The notes below the pieces were generated by a model. The model was not told the origin of the DNA, ran no database searches, and saw only the letters and a list, made by a program, of their open reading frames with translations. The translations under genes and the position numbers were made by a program. Shown here in pieces: positions 41,981-51,215 of a stretch of 64,000 nt of DNA. Source of the stretch: an uncultured Clostridia bacterium (GTDB lineage Bacteria > Bacillota > Clostridia > Oscillospirales > Oscillospiraceae). The stretch's first letter is position 1. Each line of letters starts with the position of its first letter. Location: the NCBI GenBank assembly GCA_946187035.1, contig CAMHPQ010000001.1, positions 1 to 64,000 of the forward strand, in the 5' to 3' direction.

Positions 41981-44396
41981 ATTCATGTTCGGTCAATCCC
42001 TTCGCCATCCGGTAGATCCTGGTGGCGTTGATCTCCAATTGTGTTCGGGTGAGAGTACCGTCCCGCAGCCCCCGGAGCATGGCTTTCAGATCCGCGGAGC
42101 AGCCCGGCATGGTCAGGTCGTTCCCGGCGGCGGCGATTCTGTCCGCCCGCGGGGAGCCGTATTTGCAGCCCCTGGCCGAGGTGGAGGCGCTGAGCCAGTC
42201 GGTCATGACGATGCCGTTGTAGCCGAATTCCGCCCGGAGTACCTGCTCCAGCAGATCTCTGCGCTCAGAGGTGTGGACGCCGTTTAAGAGATTATAGGAG
42301 GTCATGAGGGCGCAGGGATCGGACTCACGCACGGCGATCTCGAAACCCTTCAAATAGAGCTCCCGGAGGGCCCGCTCGCTGATCTGGCTGTTGGAGTAAT
42401 AGCGGTTCGTCTCCTGGTTGTTGGCGCAGAAGTGCTTGACGGTGGCGCCGCAGCCCTTGTGCCGCTGGACGCCCCGGACAATGGCGGCGGCCATCTTCCC
42501 GGTGATCAGCGGGTCTTCGGAGAAATACTCGAAGTTTCTTCCGCAGCGGATGTCCCGGTGGAGATTCAGGGCCGGGGCCAGCCAGAGGTGTACGCCGAAG
42601 CGCTCCATCTCGTCCCTCACCAGATCGCCGCAGGCCTCCGCCAGCGTGGGGTTCCAGCTCTGGGCAATGGCCGTGCCGATGGGGATGGCGGTGCAGTTTT
42701 GCTCCCGGATCTCGCCTTTGGGCTTACCGCCGCCGGTGAGCCGGTTCAGCAACCATTTTGCCACCCCGGGCAGCAGCTCCATCATGCTCTCCGGCAGGGC
42801 CTGCCCGAGTCCGTGGGCGCCTTTTTCGTCCACGGTGTACTGCCGACTCAGCCTCAGACCCGCGGGGCCGTCCGCCATGACCAGCGCAGGGATGCCCTTG
42901 TCCTTCAGGCGGTTGACGGTCTCCCCCGCCGCCCCGGCCACGGTCTTGGAGGCGTCACCGATGACGCTCAGGGGGCCCAGGCCGGGGGTGAAGGCCCCGA
43001 TGTTCACAAGGCACAGCTCCTCGTCGGAGAGGCACCGTACCAGCGGGTCGATCTCATGGTGCAGATCATAGTTCACGGACTCCGTGGGAATCTCGTCAGC
43101 GGTGATATGCAGAATCTCCACATCCGGGAGCGCCTCCGCCCTCTGCTCCGGCTTCCAATCCGAAAAGTCCGGCTTGCCCAGGGCGTTCCGGCACTGCCGC
43201 GTGATGACCTCCCGATCCAGCCGGAGGATGGCGACGGGCTCCGTGTCCCGGCTGTTTTTGCCAAGGCACAGCACATAGTCCCCGGGCTCCAGCACCCAGG
43301 CGGCGCGGTGCTCATCATAGGAGGCCAGCTCCCGCATCCGGAAGGAAAGGGTCAGCATCTCCGACTCTCCCGGCTCCAGGGTGCCGGTTTTGGCAAAGGC
43401 CGCCAGAGTCTGCAGGGGCTTGTGGATTTGGCCCTGCGGCGGAGAGACATAGAGCTGCGCCGTCTCCTTCCCCCTGCAGGCACCGGTGTTTTGGATGTTC
43501 ACCGATACCGTGACCGTCTCGCCGTCCGCCTTAGCATGGTGAGCAGAAAACGCAAAGCTCGTGTAGCCGAGGCCATAGCCGAAGGGGAACAGCGCCCGCT
43601 TTCCCACCGCATCAAAATACCGGTAGCCCACGTAGACGCCCTCCCGGTATCGGGTCTCGTCCCGCCCGCCGAAGTCTCCCAGATCGGCGTAGTCCGCCCA
43701 GGCGCTCCAGGTGGTGGCCAGTCTGCCGGAGGGGAAGCTCTTTCCCAGAATCAGATCCGCCAGAATGTTCCCGGTCTCCGCCCCCAGCTGGCTCAGAAGG
43801 AGGATGTTCCCCACCTCCATGACCGGCGAGAGATCCACCACGCCGCCCACATTCAGCACCAGAAGGAAATTCCCATATTGTTCGTTCAGACGGAGGATGT
43901 CGTGCTTCTCCGTCTCGGTCAGAAGCACGTCCCCGGGCGCGGCTTTCCGGTCGGAGCCCTCCCCGGAGATCCGAGAGAGGACATACACCGCCGTATCCCC
44001 CTTTCCGTTCAGGGGGAGATGGTACTCCGGCTCCGGCATGGCGGCCCCCATGCTCTCCAGAATGGCCAGGGTGTGGTGGGCTCTCGCCTGCTGCTTCAGG
44101 CTCCGGATAAAGTCCCGCCGCGCCGCGTCGCAGATCCGGTCATAGCCGTCCAGCCAGGTCTTGCTGGTAATCGTGAAGCCGGCTTTTTCCAAACCTTCCT
44201 CGATGGTGACAGAATATCTGGAATTCACCTCGCCGGAGCCGGTGCCGCCCTTGACGGTTCGGCGTGCGCCGCCGCCGAAGAGGGCGAGCTCGCCGGGCTT
44301 TTTCAGGGGAAACGATCCGTCAGCCCGCAGCAGCACCGCGCACTCCGCTCCAAACTGCCGCACCGCCATGGCGTGGGCGCGCTCATAGTCGTTCAT
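41979..44396 (-). CDS. GH3 beta-glucosidase-like enzyme with permuted domain order (C-terminal and FnIII-like domains precede the catalytic TIM barrel)
   Basis: N-half: ECAVLLRADGSFPLKKPGELALFG, LFPFGYGLGYTSFAFS; C-half: IPALVMADGPAGLRL, MERFGVHLWLAPALNLHRDIRCGRNFEYFSEDPLITGKMA, GATVKHFCANNQETNR, GYNGIVMTDWLSA. ATG with good SD. Confidence 0.92.
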   Translation of the reverse strand: MNDYERAHAMAVRQFGAECAVLLRADGSFPLKKPGELALFGGGARRTVKGGTGSGEVNSRYSVTIEEGLEKAGFTITSKTWLDGYDRICDAARRDFIRSLKQQARAHHTLAILESMGAAMPEPEYHLPLNGKGDTAVYVLSRISGEGSDRKAAPGDVLLTETEKHDILRLNEQYGNFLLVLNVGGVVDLSPVMEVGNILLLSQLGAETGNILADLILGKSFPSGRLATTWSAWADYADLGDFGGRDETRYREGVYVGYRYFDAVGKRALFPFGYGLGYTSFAFSAHHAKADGETVTVSVNIQNTGACRGKETAQLYVSPPQGQIHKPLQTLAAFAKTGTLEPGESEMLTLSFRMRELASYDEHRAAWVLEPGDYVLCLGKNSRDTEPVAILRLDREVITRQCRNALGKPDFSDWKPEQRAEALPDVEILHITADEIPTESVNYDLHHEIDPLVRCLSDEELCLVNIGAFTPGLGPLSVIGDASKTVAGAAGETVNRLKDKGIPALVMADGPAGLRLSRQYTVDEKGAHGLGQALPESMMELLPGVAKWLLNRLTGGGKPKGEIREQNCTAIPIGTAIAQSWNPTLAEACGDLVRDEMERFGVHLWLAPALNLHRDIRCGRNFEYFSEDPLITGKMAAAIVRGVQRHKGCGATVKHFCANNQETNRYYSNSQISERALRELYLKGFEIAVRESDPCALMTSYNLLNGVHTSERRDLLEQVLRAEFGYNGIVMTDWLSASTSARGCKYGSPRADRIAAAGNDLTMPGCSADLKAMLRGLRDGTLTRTQLEINATRIYRMAKGLTEHE

Positions 44397-44455
44397 GTTC
44401 AGGCCTCCCTGTTTCTTTGATGCCTGTATCATAGCACATTTTACGAACTGAAAAC

Positions 44456-44482
44456 AGCCCGAAATCGTGAGATCTCGGGCTA
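44456..44482 (-). terminator. Hairpin terminator after the GH13 gene
   Basis: AGCCCGA..ATC / GAT..TCGGGCT followed by flanking T/A-rich sequence. Confidence 0.6.
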
Positions 44483-44488
44483 TTTTGA

Positions 44489-46102
44489 TTACAGATGAAA
44501 CATGACGGCCTCATAGGGTCGGAGGGTGTCGGACACGTCCCCATAGTTTCCGATCAGCCGGGTCATGCCCGCAAGCCGATCCTTCAGCGGGTTTTCGATC
44601 TCCCGATCCCGGAAGTTGCAGACCACCAGCAGCTTGTGATCTCCGTCCGTCCGGGTGTAGGCGAAAATGTCCTCGTCCTCCGGCAGCAGCAGCTCAAAGA
44701 CGCCGTCGGTGATGACGGGAACCTCTCTGCGCAGCCGAATCAGCTTTTGATAGCAGGCAAAGATGGAGTCAGGATCGTCCACCTGATTCTCCGCGTTGAT
44801 CGCAGGGTAATTTTCATTTACCTTCAGCCAGGGCTTCCCGGTGGTGAAGCCGGCGTTGGGCTCTGCGCTCCACTGCATGGGGGTGCGGGCGTTGTCCCGG
44901 CTTCTGCCGTAGGCCGAGGTCAGAATGGATGCATCCGAATATCCGGCGGCCCGGCGGGCGGCGATCATGTTCCGGGTCTCGATGTCGTCATATTCCTCCA
45001 GACCCAGATGGACGTTGGTCATGCCCAGCTCCTGGCCCTGATAGATGTAGGGGGTGCCCTCCATGCCGAAGAGCAGGATGGCCAGCATCTTGGCAGACTC
45101 CACGCGGTATCTCCCCTCGTCGCCCCAGCGGGAGACGATGCGCGGCAGGTCGTGATTCTCGTAGAACAGGCTGTTCCAGCCGCAGCCGTGGAGGCCCTGC
45201 TGCCAGCGGCACATAACCTGCTTGAACTTTTTTAGCGGCAGCGGGGCCAGGTCCCACTTGTCGCCGCCGGCCTGCTTGTCCAGGAGGATGTGCTCAAACT
45301 GGAACACCATGCTCAGCTCGCTGCCGTCGGGGTTGCTGTACCGCTTCGCGGACTCGGTGTTGGCGCTCCAGGCCTCCCCCACCGTCACCAGGCCGGGTCT
45401 CTGGAAGGCGGCAGCGCTCATCTCTTTGATGTAATCGTGGAGCTTCGGGCCGTCCACCTTGATGTGCTGGAAGGGCTCCTTGCCCAGATGGTCCACCACG
45501 TCCAGCCGGAAGCCGCCCACGCCCCGGTCTGACCACCAATTGATCATGTCATAGAGGGCATGGCGCACCTTGGGGTTGCTCCAGTTCAGGTCCGGCTGCC
45601 AGACGGAAAACTGGTAGTAGTAAAACTGCTCCACCTCCGGCACCCACTGCCAGGCTCCGTACCCGAAGTCCGCGATCTGCACGTCCGTGCGCTCCCCGGG
45701 CTCCGCGTCTCTCCAGATATAAAAGTCGTGATAGGGGTTGTCCCGGCTCTTTTTCGCCTCCAGGAACCAGGGGTGCTCATGGGAGGTGTGGTTCAGCACC
45801 AGATCCAGGATGATCCGGATGCCGCGCTTTCCCGCTTCCTCGATGAGCCGATCCATATCCGCCAGGTTGCCGAACATGGGGTCGATGTCCTGATAGTCCG
45901 ACACGTCGTAGCCGTTGTCATACTGAGGCGAGCGGCACACCGGCGAGAGCCAGATGGCGTCGATGCCCAGCTTCTGCAGATAGTCCAGTCTGGAGATGAT
46001 GCCGGGGATGTCGCCGTATCCGTCGCCGTCGGAATCCTGAAAGCTTCTGGGGTAGATCTGATAAATGACCGCCTGCTTCCACCAGTTGGGGTTTTGCTCC
46101 AT
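44489..46102 (-). CDS. GH13 alpha-glucosidase / oligo-1,6-glucosidase-like
   Basis: WWKQAVIYQIYPRSFQDSDGDGYGDIPGIISRLDYLQKLGIDAIWLSP, LDLVLNHTSHEHPWF, GFRLDVVDHLGKEPF, NHDLPRIVSRWGD. Start at internal Met MEQNPNWW. Confidence 0.94.
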   Translation of the reverse strand: MEQNPNWWKQAVIYQIYPRSFQDSDGDGYGDIPGIISRLDYLQKLGIDAIWLSPVCRSPQYDNGYDVSDYQDIDPMFGNLADMDRLIEEAGKRGIRIILDLVLNHTSHEHPWFLEAKKSRDNPYHDFYIWRDAEPGERTDVQIADFGYGAWQWVPEVEQFYYYQFSVWQPDLNWSNPKVRHALYDMINWWSDRGVGGFRLDVVDHLGKEPFQHIKVDGPKLHDYIKEMSAAAFQRPGLVTVGEAWSANTESAKRYSNPDGSELSMVFQFEHILLDKQAGGDKWDLAPLPLKKFKQVMCRWQQGLHGCGWNSLFYENHDLPRIVSRWGDEGRYRVESAKMLAILLFGMEGTPYIYQGQELGMTNVHLGLEEYDDIETRNMIAARRAAGYSDASILTSAYGRSRDNARTPMQWSAEPNAGFTTGKPWLKVNENYPAINAENQVDDPDSIFACYQKLIRLRREVPVITDGVFELLLPEDEDIFAYTRTDGDHKLLVVCNFRDREIENPLKDRLAGMTRLIGNYGDVSDTLRPYEAVMFHL

Positions 46103-46134
46103 GGTGTTCTCCTTTCCTTCGGTTCCATGAAAGG

Positions 46135-46156
46135 ACAGAGCCCTTGGGGGCTCTGT
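46135..46156 (-). terminator. Hairpin at the 3' end of the STAS-kinase-HATPase gene
   Basis: ACAGAGCCC / GGGCTCTGT; weak U-tract. Confidence 0.5.
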
Positions 46157-47715
46157 CAAAGATTCTTTTTCAAAGTGAGGATGTTCTTTCCGTCCTTGTA
46201 TTCATAGGCCACGTCGTCCATGAGCTGCTTGGTCATGAAGATGCCGAGGCCGCCGATGGTGCGCTGCTCCGCCGTGAGGGTCACATCCGGATCCTCCTTG
46301 GACAGGGGATCGTAGGGCGTACCGTGATCCACGAAGGTGATCGTGACGCTGACCGGCTCCTGAGAGACCTCCACCCGCACGGTGGCGTTGCCTCTGTCCG
46401 GGGCATAGGCGTAGCTGGCGATGTTGACGAAGATCTCCTCCACCGCCACGCCGATCTGCATCTGGGCCTTCATGGGGCAGTCCGCAGCCTCCAGATGCTC
46501 CTCCACGAAGGCCTGCACGTCCGGCAGATTCTCCGTCACGGCCTCGATGACCAGCTCGTTGGGGGAGAATGTCAGCGTGTCCGTCTGGGCCAGCAGCTCC
46601 AAAAGCTCGGATTTCCAGTGTTCGATCTCCGCGCGGGTCTTCTCGTTCTCCAGACCCTTTCTGCGGATGGAGCGGCGGATCAGGCGGGTGTAGCCCACGA
46701 TGCGGGCCTTGTTCTCCACCTCCCGGAGCTTGGCCTCGCAGGTGGTGCCCAGATAGGCCGCCAGAGTCTTGCGCCAGAAGGTCTGGGCCGTCTCAAAATC
46801 GAAGCCCTGGAAGCGCTTGATGATCTCGTGGTCACACTCGGAAAAGCCGATGAAGGCGTTGTACATACTGGCCAGCTCGAAAACCGGGTTGCCCACGGCC
46901 AAGGTGTCCATGTCGATGAGCAGCACCTCGTCGTTCTGCAGCTCCAGATTCTTGGTGTGGTAGTCGCCGTGGATCATGTGGTCGTCCCGGGGCACCGCCT
47001 GAACCAGCGCCAGCAGCTTTTTCGCCGCCTCTTCCGGCAGATGCGCCTGGAGAAACTCCGCCCAGCCGATGACGGTCTCGCGCATGTCCGGCAGCTTCCC
47101 CTCGGGCACCTCGGTGCCGTGGATGGTCTTGAGCATCTTCACATACTCTCCGACGCACCAGTCCAGCTTCTCCGGCTCATTGGCAAGGATCTTGGAGAAG
47201 GAGCGGGCGTTCAGGAGCTCGAACACCGAGCCGTAGCTCTCCCCGACCTTGACCACATCGTAGCTGATAGCGGTGGGCACGCCCAGGATCAGCGCCAGCT
47301 TCGCCACCTCCCGCTCATGCTGGATCTCCGAGAGGGCGTCGGCGTTGTTGTAGACCTTCACCACGTTGTCCTGGTCGATGCGGTAGAGGGTGCCGTTGGC
47401 GCCGCGGCCAATCTCCTCGCAGCCCTCGATGGAAACCACCCGGTAGGCCTTCTCCACCGGCATCAGCTCCGTGAAGCCGGTCATCTCCAGGATCTCATAG
47501 ACGTCGGAATTCACGTTCACGATCTTCAGATCCCGGATGTTCTTTTTCAGTCTGAGAATCACGCGCAGGCCGGCAGAGGAGATATACTCCAGCTTGTCCA
47601 CGTCCAGCACCACCGGCGCGCTCATATCCGCGATCTGGGCGCGGAGCTCCTGCTCCACCTGGGCCGCGTTGCCGGAATCCACGCGTCCGTTCAAAGCCAC
47701 CCGAATTTCTTCCAT
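46156..47715 (-). CDS. Three-domain protein: STAS (anti-sigma antagonist-like) + APH-like kinase (TIGR02172-like) + RsbW-like HATPase
   Basis: STAS: VLDVDKLEYISSAGLRVILRL; kinase: MIHGDYHTKNLELQNDEVLLIDMDTLAVGNP; HATPase: VEEIFVNIASYAY, FVDHGTPYDPL, GGLGIFMTKQLMD. Confidence 0.9.
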   Translation of the reverse strand: MEEIRVALNGRVDSGNAAQVEQELRAQIADMSAPVVLDVDKLEYISSAGLRVILRLKKNIRDLKIVNVNSDVYEILEMTGFTELMPVEKAYRVVSIEGCEEIGRGANGTLYRIDQDNVVKVYNNADALSEIQHEREVAKLALILGVPTAISYDVVKVGESYGSVFELLNARSFSKILANEPEKLDWCVGEYVKMLKTIHGTEVPEGKLPDMRETVIGWAEFLQAHLPEEAAKKLLALVQAVPRDDHMIHGDYHTKNLELQNDEVLLIDMDTLAVGNPVFELASMYNAFIGFSECDHEIIKRFQGFDFETAQTFWRKTLAAYLGTTCEAKLREVENKARIVGYTRLIRRSIRRKGLENEKTRAEIEHWKSELLELLAQTDTLTFSPNELVIEAVTENLPDVQAFVEEHLEAADCPMKAQMQIGVAVEEIFVNIASYAYAPDRGNATVRVEVSQEPVSVTITFVDHGTPYDPLSKEDPDVTLTAEQRTIGGLGIFMTKQLMDDVAYEYKDGKNILTLKKNL

Positions 47716-47767
47716 AGTGCTTCTCCTTTCAATGCGCCCCGGCGGAAATGACCGCGGCGAGGCCGAT

Positions 47768-49414
47768 TTAAGGTTCCTTTTTCAACAGCGCCCGATTCAG
47801 CAGCCCCAGCTTGTCCGCCTGGAGGATCAGCTCCATCTGCAGCACGCTCTGGTTGGCCGCCGCGGCGAAAATACCAAACAGAATGTCAAAAATCATGGCG
47901 TCGATCAGCGCCGTGGAGGGGATTTGCAGCTCCGCAAAGATCATGATATAGGCCAGCAGGTTGGCCCCCGGCACCGGCGGCGTGGCCACAAACAGCGCCA
48001 CCGACAGCACCATGGCCACCAGCAGCCACCCGGCGGACAGCGGCACCTGATATTGCACGGCGGCAAACACCGTGAACATCAGCGTTCCGACGACGTTGGC
48101 CGGCATCAGCAGCACCAGTCCGTAGGGAAGGCTCACCGTGGCGAAATGCTGCTCAATGCCCAGCTTCGAGACGCTGTCCTGCTCCATTTTTCCGTATCCG
48201 ACGTCCAGACCGCCGGAGCGAACCGCCGTGCGGAAGGCGGGCCAGAGCTTCTGCAAAAGCACCCGAAGCCCCACGCCCTTACGGGCGGAGACATAGGCGG
48301 CGATGGCCAGCATAGCCGCGACGGACACCGCCACCGCCAAAATCAGCACGCCCCACAGACCGCCGAAGGTCAGCAGGCTGCCGCTGACGATCTCCATACA
48401 GATCAAAATCGCAGTGAACAGCGGAACACAGCGGCTGACGTTCTCCGTCATCACCAGACCTACCGCGTCACCCTGCCGGATGAGGCGATCCAATCCCTCG
48501 GCTCTGCCGCCGAGGGCAGTGATGCCGCCGCCCAGCAAAAAGGCCAGAAGCAGCAGCTGCGGGGTGTTGGACTCCATCAGCGGAGAGACCACGTCGCTGG
48601 GCATGACCAGCAAAAGCGTCTGCCAGTATTCCGAGGCATTGATGCCCAGGGTGCTCCCCAGAAGCAGCGGCGCTCGGGAGAACAGACCGCAGCCGATCAC
48701 CGCCAGCAGCGCCGCCGCCATACTCAAAACAAAATACCGCAGGAAGACCCGACGGCTACTGCCGCCCTCCTCCTCGATGGTTCGGGTGTTCAAAACCGAG
48801 GTGCAGACCATCAGGAACACCACCGGGCCGGAGAGCACCGTGAGCATCCGGACCCAGAAATCATAGAGCGGCATCAGCACGTTTGTCACCAGCGCGCTCT
48901 GTCCCGCCGACGTCAGGCCCACCCGGAGAAGCAGTCCGGCGCCGATGCCGATCACCAGGGCGATCAGCAGCTTCAGCGCGGCGTTCATGCCCTTTTTCGG
49001 CAGGTTCAGACGCAGGATGTTCTTGCCGCCGGAATAGCTGTACAGCGGGGAAAGACCCACCGCCGTCAGCAGCGAGCCGCTCCAGTCCTCCAGCTCGGAG
49101 GCGGTTTTGCTCAGGGGGTTGAAGACGTCGCCCTGCATCTCGATCTGGAGATAGGGCTGGCCGAAGCGGCTGCCGGCCTTCAGGGTAAAGGTCTCCTTCT
49201 CTCCGAAGCGCTCCCGGAGCCGGAGCAGGGATTCCTCAAAGGAAAAGCGGATGCGGATGCGGTTCTGCCGCTCCATGTGCAGCCGCTCCAGCAGGTCGTC
49301 CAGCCGCTCGGAGCACCGCTCAATCCCCGCCGCATCCAGGGGGAAGGTCTCGTTGCAGACCACAGGCTCGCCCCGCAGACGGCTCCATATGGTTTTCCTT
49401 GGCATTTCAGCCAT
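47768..49414 (-). CDS. Degenerate HATPase-like domain fused to a dicarboxylate:cation symporter (SLC1)-like membrane domain
   Basis: Start MAEMPRK (AGGAG SD), overlapping the PP2C stop. N-domain IRFSFEESLLRLRERFGE...QGDVFNPLS...GGKNILRLNL is HATPase-like; then SLC1-like MPLYDFWVRMLTVLSGPVVFLMVCTSVLN, KLGIEQHFATVSLPYGLVLLMPANVVGTLMFTVFAAVQY, PPVPGANLLAYIMIFAELQIPSTALIDAMIFDILFGIFAAAAN. Confidence 0.8.
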   Translation of the reverse strand: MAEMPRKTIWSRLRGEPVVCNETFPLDAAGIERCSERLDDLLERLHMERQNRIRIRFSFEESLLRLRERFGEKETFTLKAGSRFGQPYLQIEMQGDVFNPLSKTASELEDWSGSLLTAVGLSPLYSYSGGKNILRLNLPKKGMNAALKLLIALVIGIGAGLLLRVGLTSAGQSALVTNVLMPLYDFWVRMLTVLSGPVVFLMVCTSVLNTRTIEEEGGSSRRVFLRYFVLSMAAALLAVIGCGLFSRAPLLLGSTLGINASEYWQTLLLVMPSDVVSPLMESNTPQLLLLAFLLGGGITALGGRAEGLDRLIRQGDAVGLVMTENVSRCVPLFTAILICMEIVSGSLLTFGGLWGVLILAVAVSVAAMLAIAAYVSARKGVGLRVLLQKLWPAFRTAVRSGGLDVGYGKMEQDSVSKLGIEQHFATVSLPYGLVLLMPANVVGTLMFTVFAAVQYQVPLSAGWLLVAMVLSVALFVATPPVPGANLLAYIMIFAELQIPSTALIDAMIFDILFGIFAAAANQSVLQMELILQADKLGLLNRALLKKEP

Positions 49415-51206
49415 TCTCCTTTTCTCCCTCGGCCTCAGGGCCGAAATAAGCAACGCACATCATGGTCAGATCGTCAAACTGCTCCTCCTCCAGCACGAAG
49501 GCGTCCACATCCTCTCTGACCTGTCTGAGGATGCCGCGGGGCGCCGCGTCGGCGTTGCGGTTCAGCGCCCGGAGCATGTTCTCCGTGCCGAAGAGCCGGT
49601 TTTCCCCATCGGTGGCCTCGGGCACGCCGTCGGTATAGAGAAACAGCTTCGCGCCGGGCTTCAGCTGCAGCTCGTAGTCCTTGTATCGAACCCCGTCCAT
49701 GCCGCCCAGCACCAGACCGTGCTTGTCCTTCAAAAGCGCAAACGGCTCCCCGGGCTGTTGAATCACCGGGTACTCATGCCCCGCGTTGGCGGCGGTCAGC
49801 TTCCCGGTGGAGAGCTCCAGCACGCCCATCCAGACCGTGACGAACATCTCCTGGGGGTTGTTGGCGCAGATGGCGGCGTTGGTGTCCGCGAGCACCCGGG
49901 CGGGGGATTTGCCCATCTTGGCATTGTTGGCCAGGATGATCTTGCTGACCATCATGAACAGCGCCGCGGGGACGCCCTTGCCGGAGACGTCGGCCATGAC
50001 CAGGCACAAGTGATCGTGGTCGATCAGGAAGAAGTCATAGAAATCGCCGCCCACCTCTCTGGCGGGGTCCATGCTGGCGTAGATGTCGAACTCCTTCCGC
50101 TCCGGGAAGGCCGGGAAGTCCCCGGGCAGCATGGCTCTCTGGATCTGGGTGGCCATGTTCAGCTCCGTGCCGACCCGCTCGCGTTCGGCGGTAATGGTCT
50201 CGATCTCTCTGAGATAGTCGTCGATCTCCACCGCGAGATCGGAAATATCCCGGGACAGCTGGCCGATCTCGTTGCGGGATCGCACCAGGGCGAGGTTTTT
50301 CACCACGGCCTTGCTGTCCTTGCTGTCCCGATAGAGGCGGATGTTCTCCTGCACCGCCTTGAGCGGGTGGAGCACAAACACAAAGATCAGCGTCAGGCAG
50401 ATCAGCGACAGGCCGATCTGATTGAGGATCGCAAAGACGGTCTCCGTCTTGGTCTGGGTCATCATGCTGGCGCGCAGATCTGTGAGATTGTAGGTCATGC
50501 CGATGAGCACGGTGTGGCCGTTGATCTCGCAGAAGTTGGCATAGTAGTCCATGTAATTGCCGGCTTCCGCCAGATGGCTGTGGTTTTCCCGGGCGCTGCG
50601 CATGGCGTTCTGCTGGCTCTCCCCCACTGTGACCACGTGGCCCAGCGGATAGACCTCCTCATAATTGGTGCCGCGCACCGCGCCGGGATCGGCGGCGCTG
50701 TACAGGAAAAACTGGGAGTCGAAGGGCTCCTCCGTCACCACACATAACAGAAAGTCGATGTGACAGGCCTGCTTGATCTCGTTTAAGCGCGTGACGATCC
50801 AGGAGTAGGCAATCTCAGCGTAGAGCTTCTGATCTTCCTCCGGCAGCGCCTCCAGCTCCTGGGCTGTGGCATATTCCGGGGACAGCGCCGGCTGCCGCTG
50901 ACTGAGCAGCCGCACCTTGCCGGCGGTCATGCTGTCAGGGGTAAACTCCTCATCGTAGTCGATGTCCATGGAGTCGGCGTGGGTGTACCAGTAGTGAAAC
51001 AGCCACTCGTAGGCCGGATACTCCGTGACCGAGCGCTCCGCCTCGTCCGCGACCTGGGCGGCATAGAGCTCCGTCTGCCGCTTCACGCTCTGGTCGGAGA
51101 GCTCCGCCTCCGTGAAATAGGTCATCAGCCCCGTCACCAGTACGCCCAGCGCAAACAGGACCGCAACCTGCGCAATGATGCCGCTGCGAAGGGTTTTTCT
51201 CTTCAT
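49407..51206 (-). CDS. SpoIIE/RsbU-type PP2C serine phosphatase with N-terminal TM/extracellular sensor and HAMP
   Basis: REVGGDFYDFFLIDHDHLCLVMADVSGKGVPAALFM, LFLYTDGVPEATDGENRLFG, EQFDDLTMM; two TMs flanking an approximately 250 aa extracytoplasmic region. Confidence 0.93.
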   Translation of the reverse strand: MKRKTLRSGIIAQVAVLFALGVLVTGLMTYFTEAELSDQSVKRQTELYAAQVADEAERSVTEYPAYEWLFHYWYTHADSMDIDYDEEFTPDSMTAGKVRLLSQRQPALSPEYATAQELEALPEEDQKLYAEIAYSWIVTRLNEIKQACHIDFLLCVVTEEPFDSQFFLYSAADPGAVRGTNYEEVYPLGHVVTVGESQQNAMRSARENHSHLAEAGNYMDYYANFCEINGHTVLIGMTYNLTDLRASMMTQTKTETVFAILNQIGLSLICLTLIFVFVLHPLKAVQENIRLYRDSKDSKAVVKNLALVRSRNEIGQLSRDISDLAVEIDDYLREIETITAERERVGTELNMATQIQRAMLPGDFPAFPERKEFDIYASMDPAREVGGDFYDFFLIDHDHLCLVMADVSGKGVPAALFMMVSKIILANNAKMGKSPARVLADTNAAICANNPQEMFVTVWMGVLELSTGKLTAANAGHEYPVIQQPGEPFALLKDKHGLVLGGMDGVRYKDYELQLKPGAKLFLYTDGVPEATDGENRLFGTENMLRALNRNADAAPRGILRQVREDVDAFVLEEEQFDDLTMMCVAYFGPEAEGEKENG

Positions 51207-51215
51207 TCGGTCGTC

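Noticed and set aside
42432-44420. 662-aa plus-strand ORF
   Set aside because: Antisense to GH3; no recognisable motifs.
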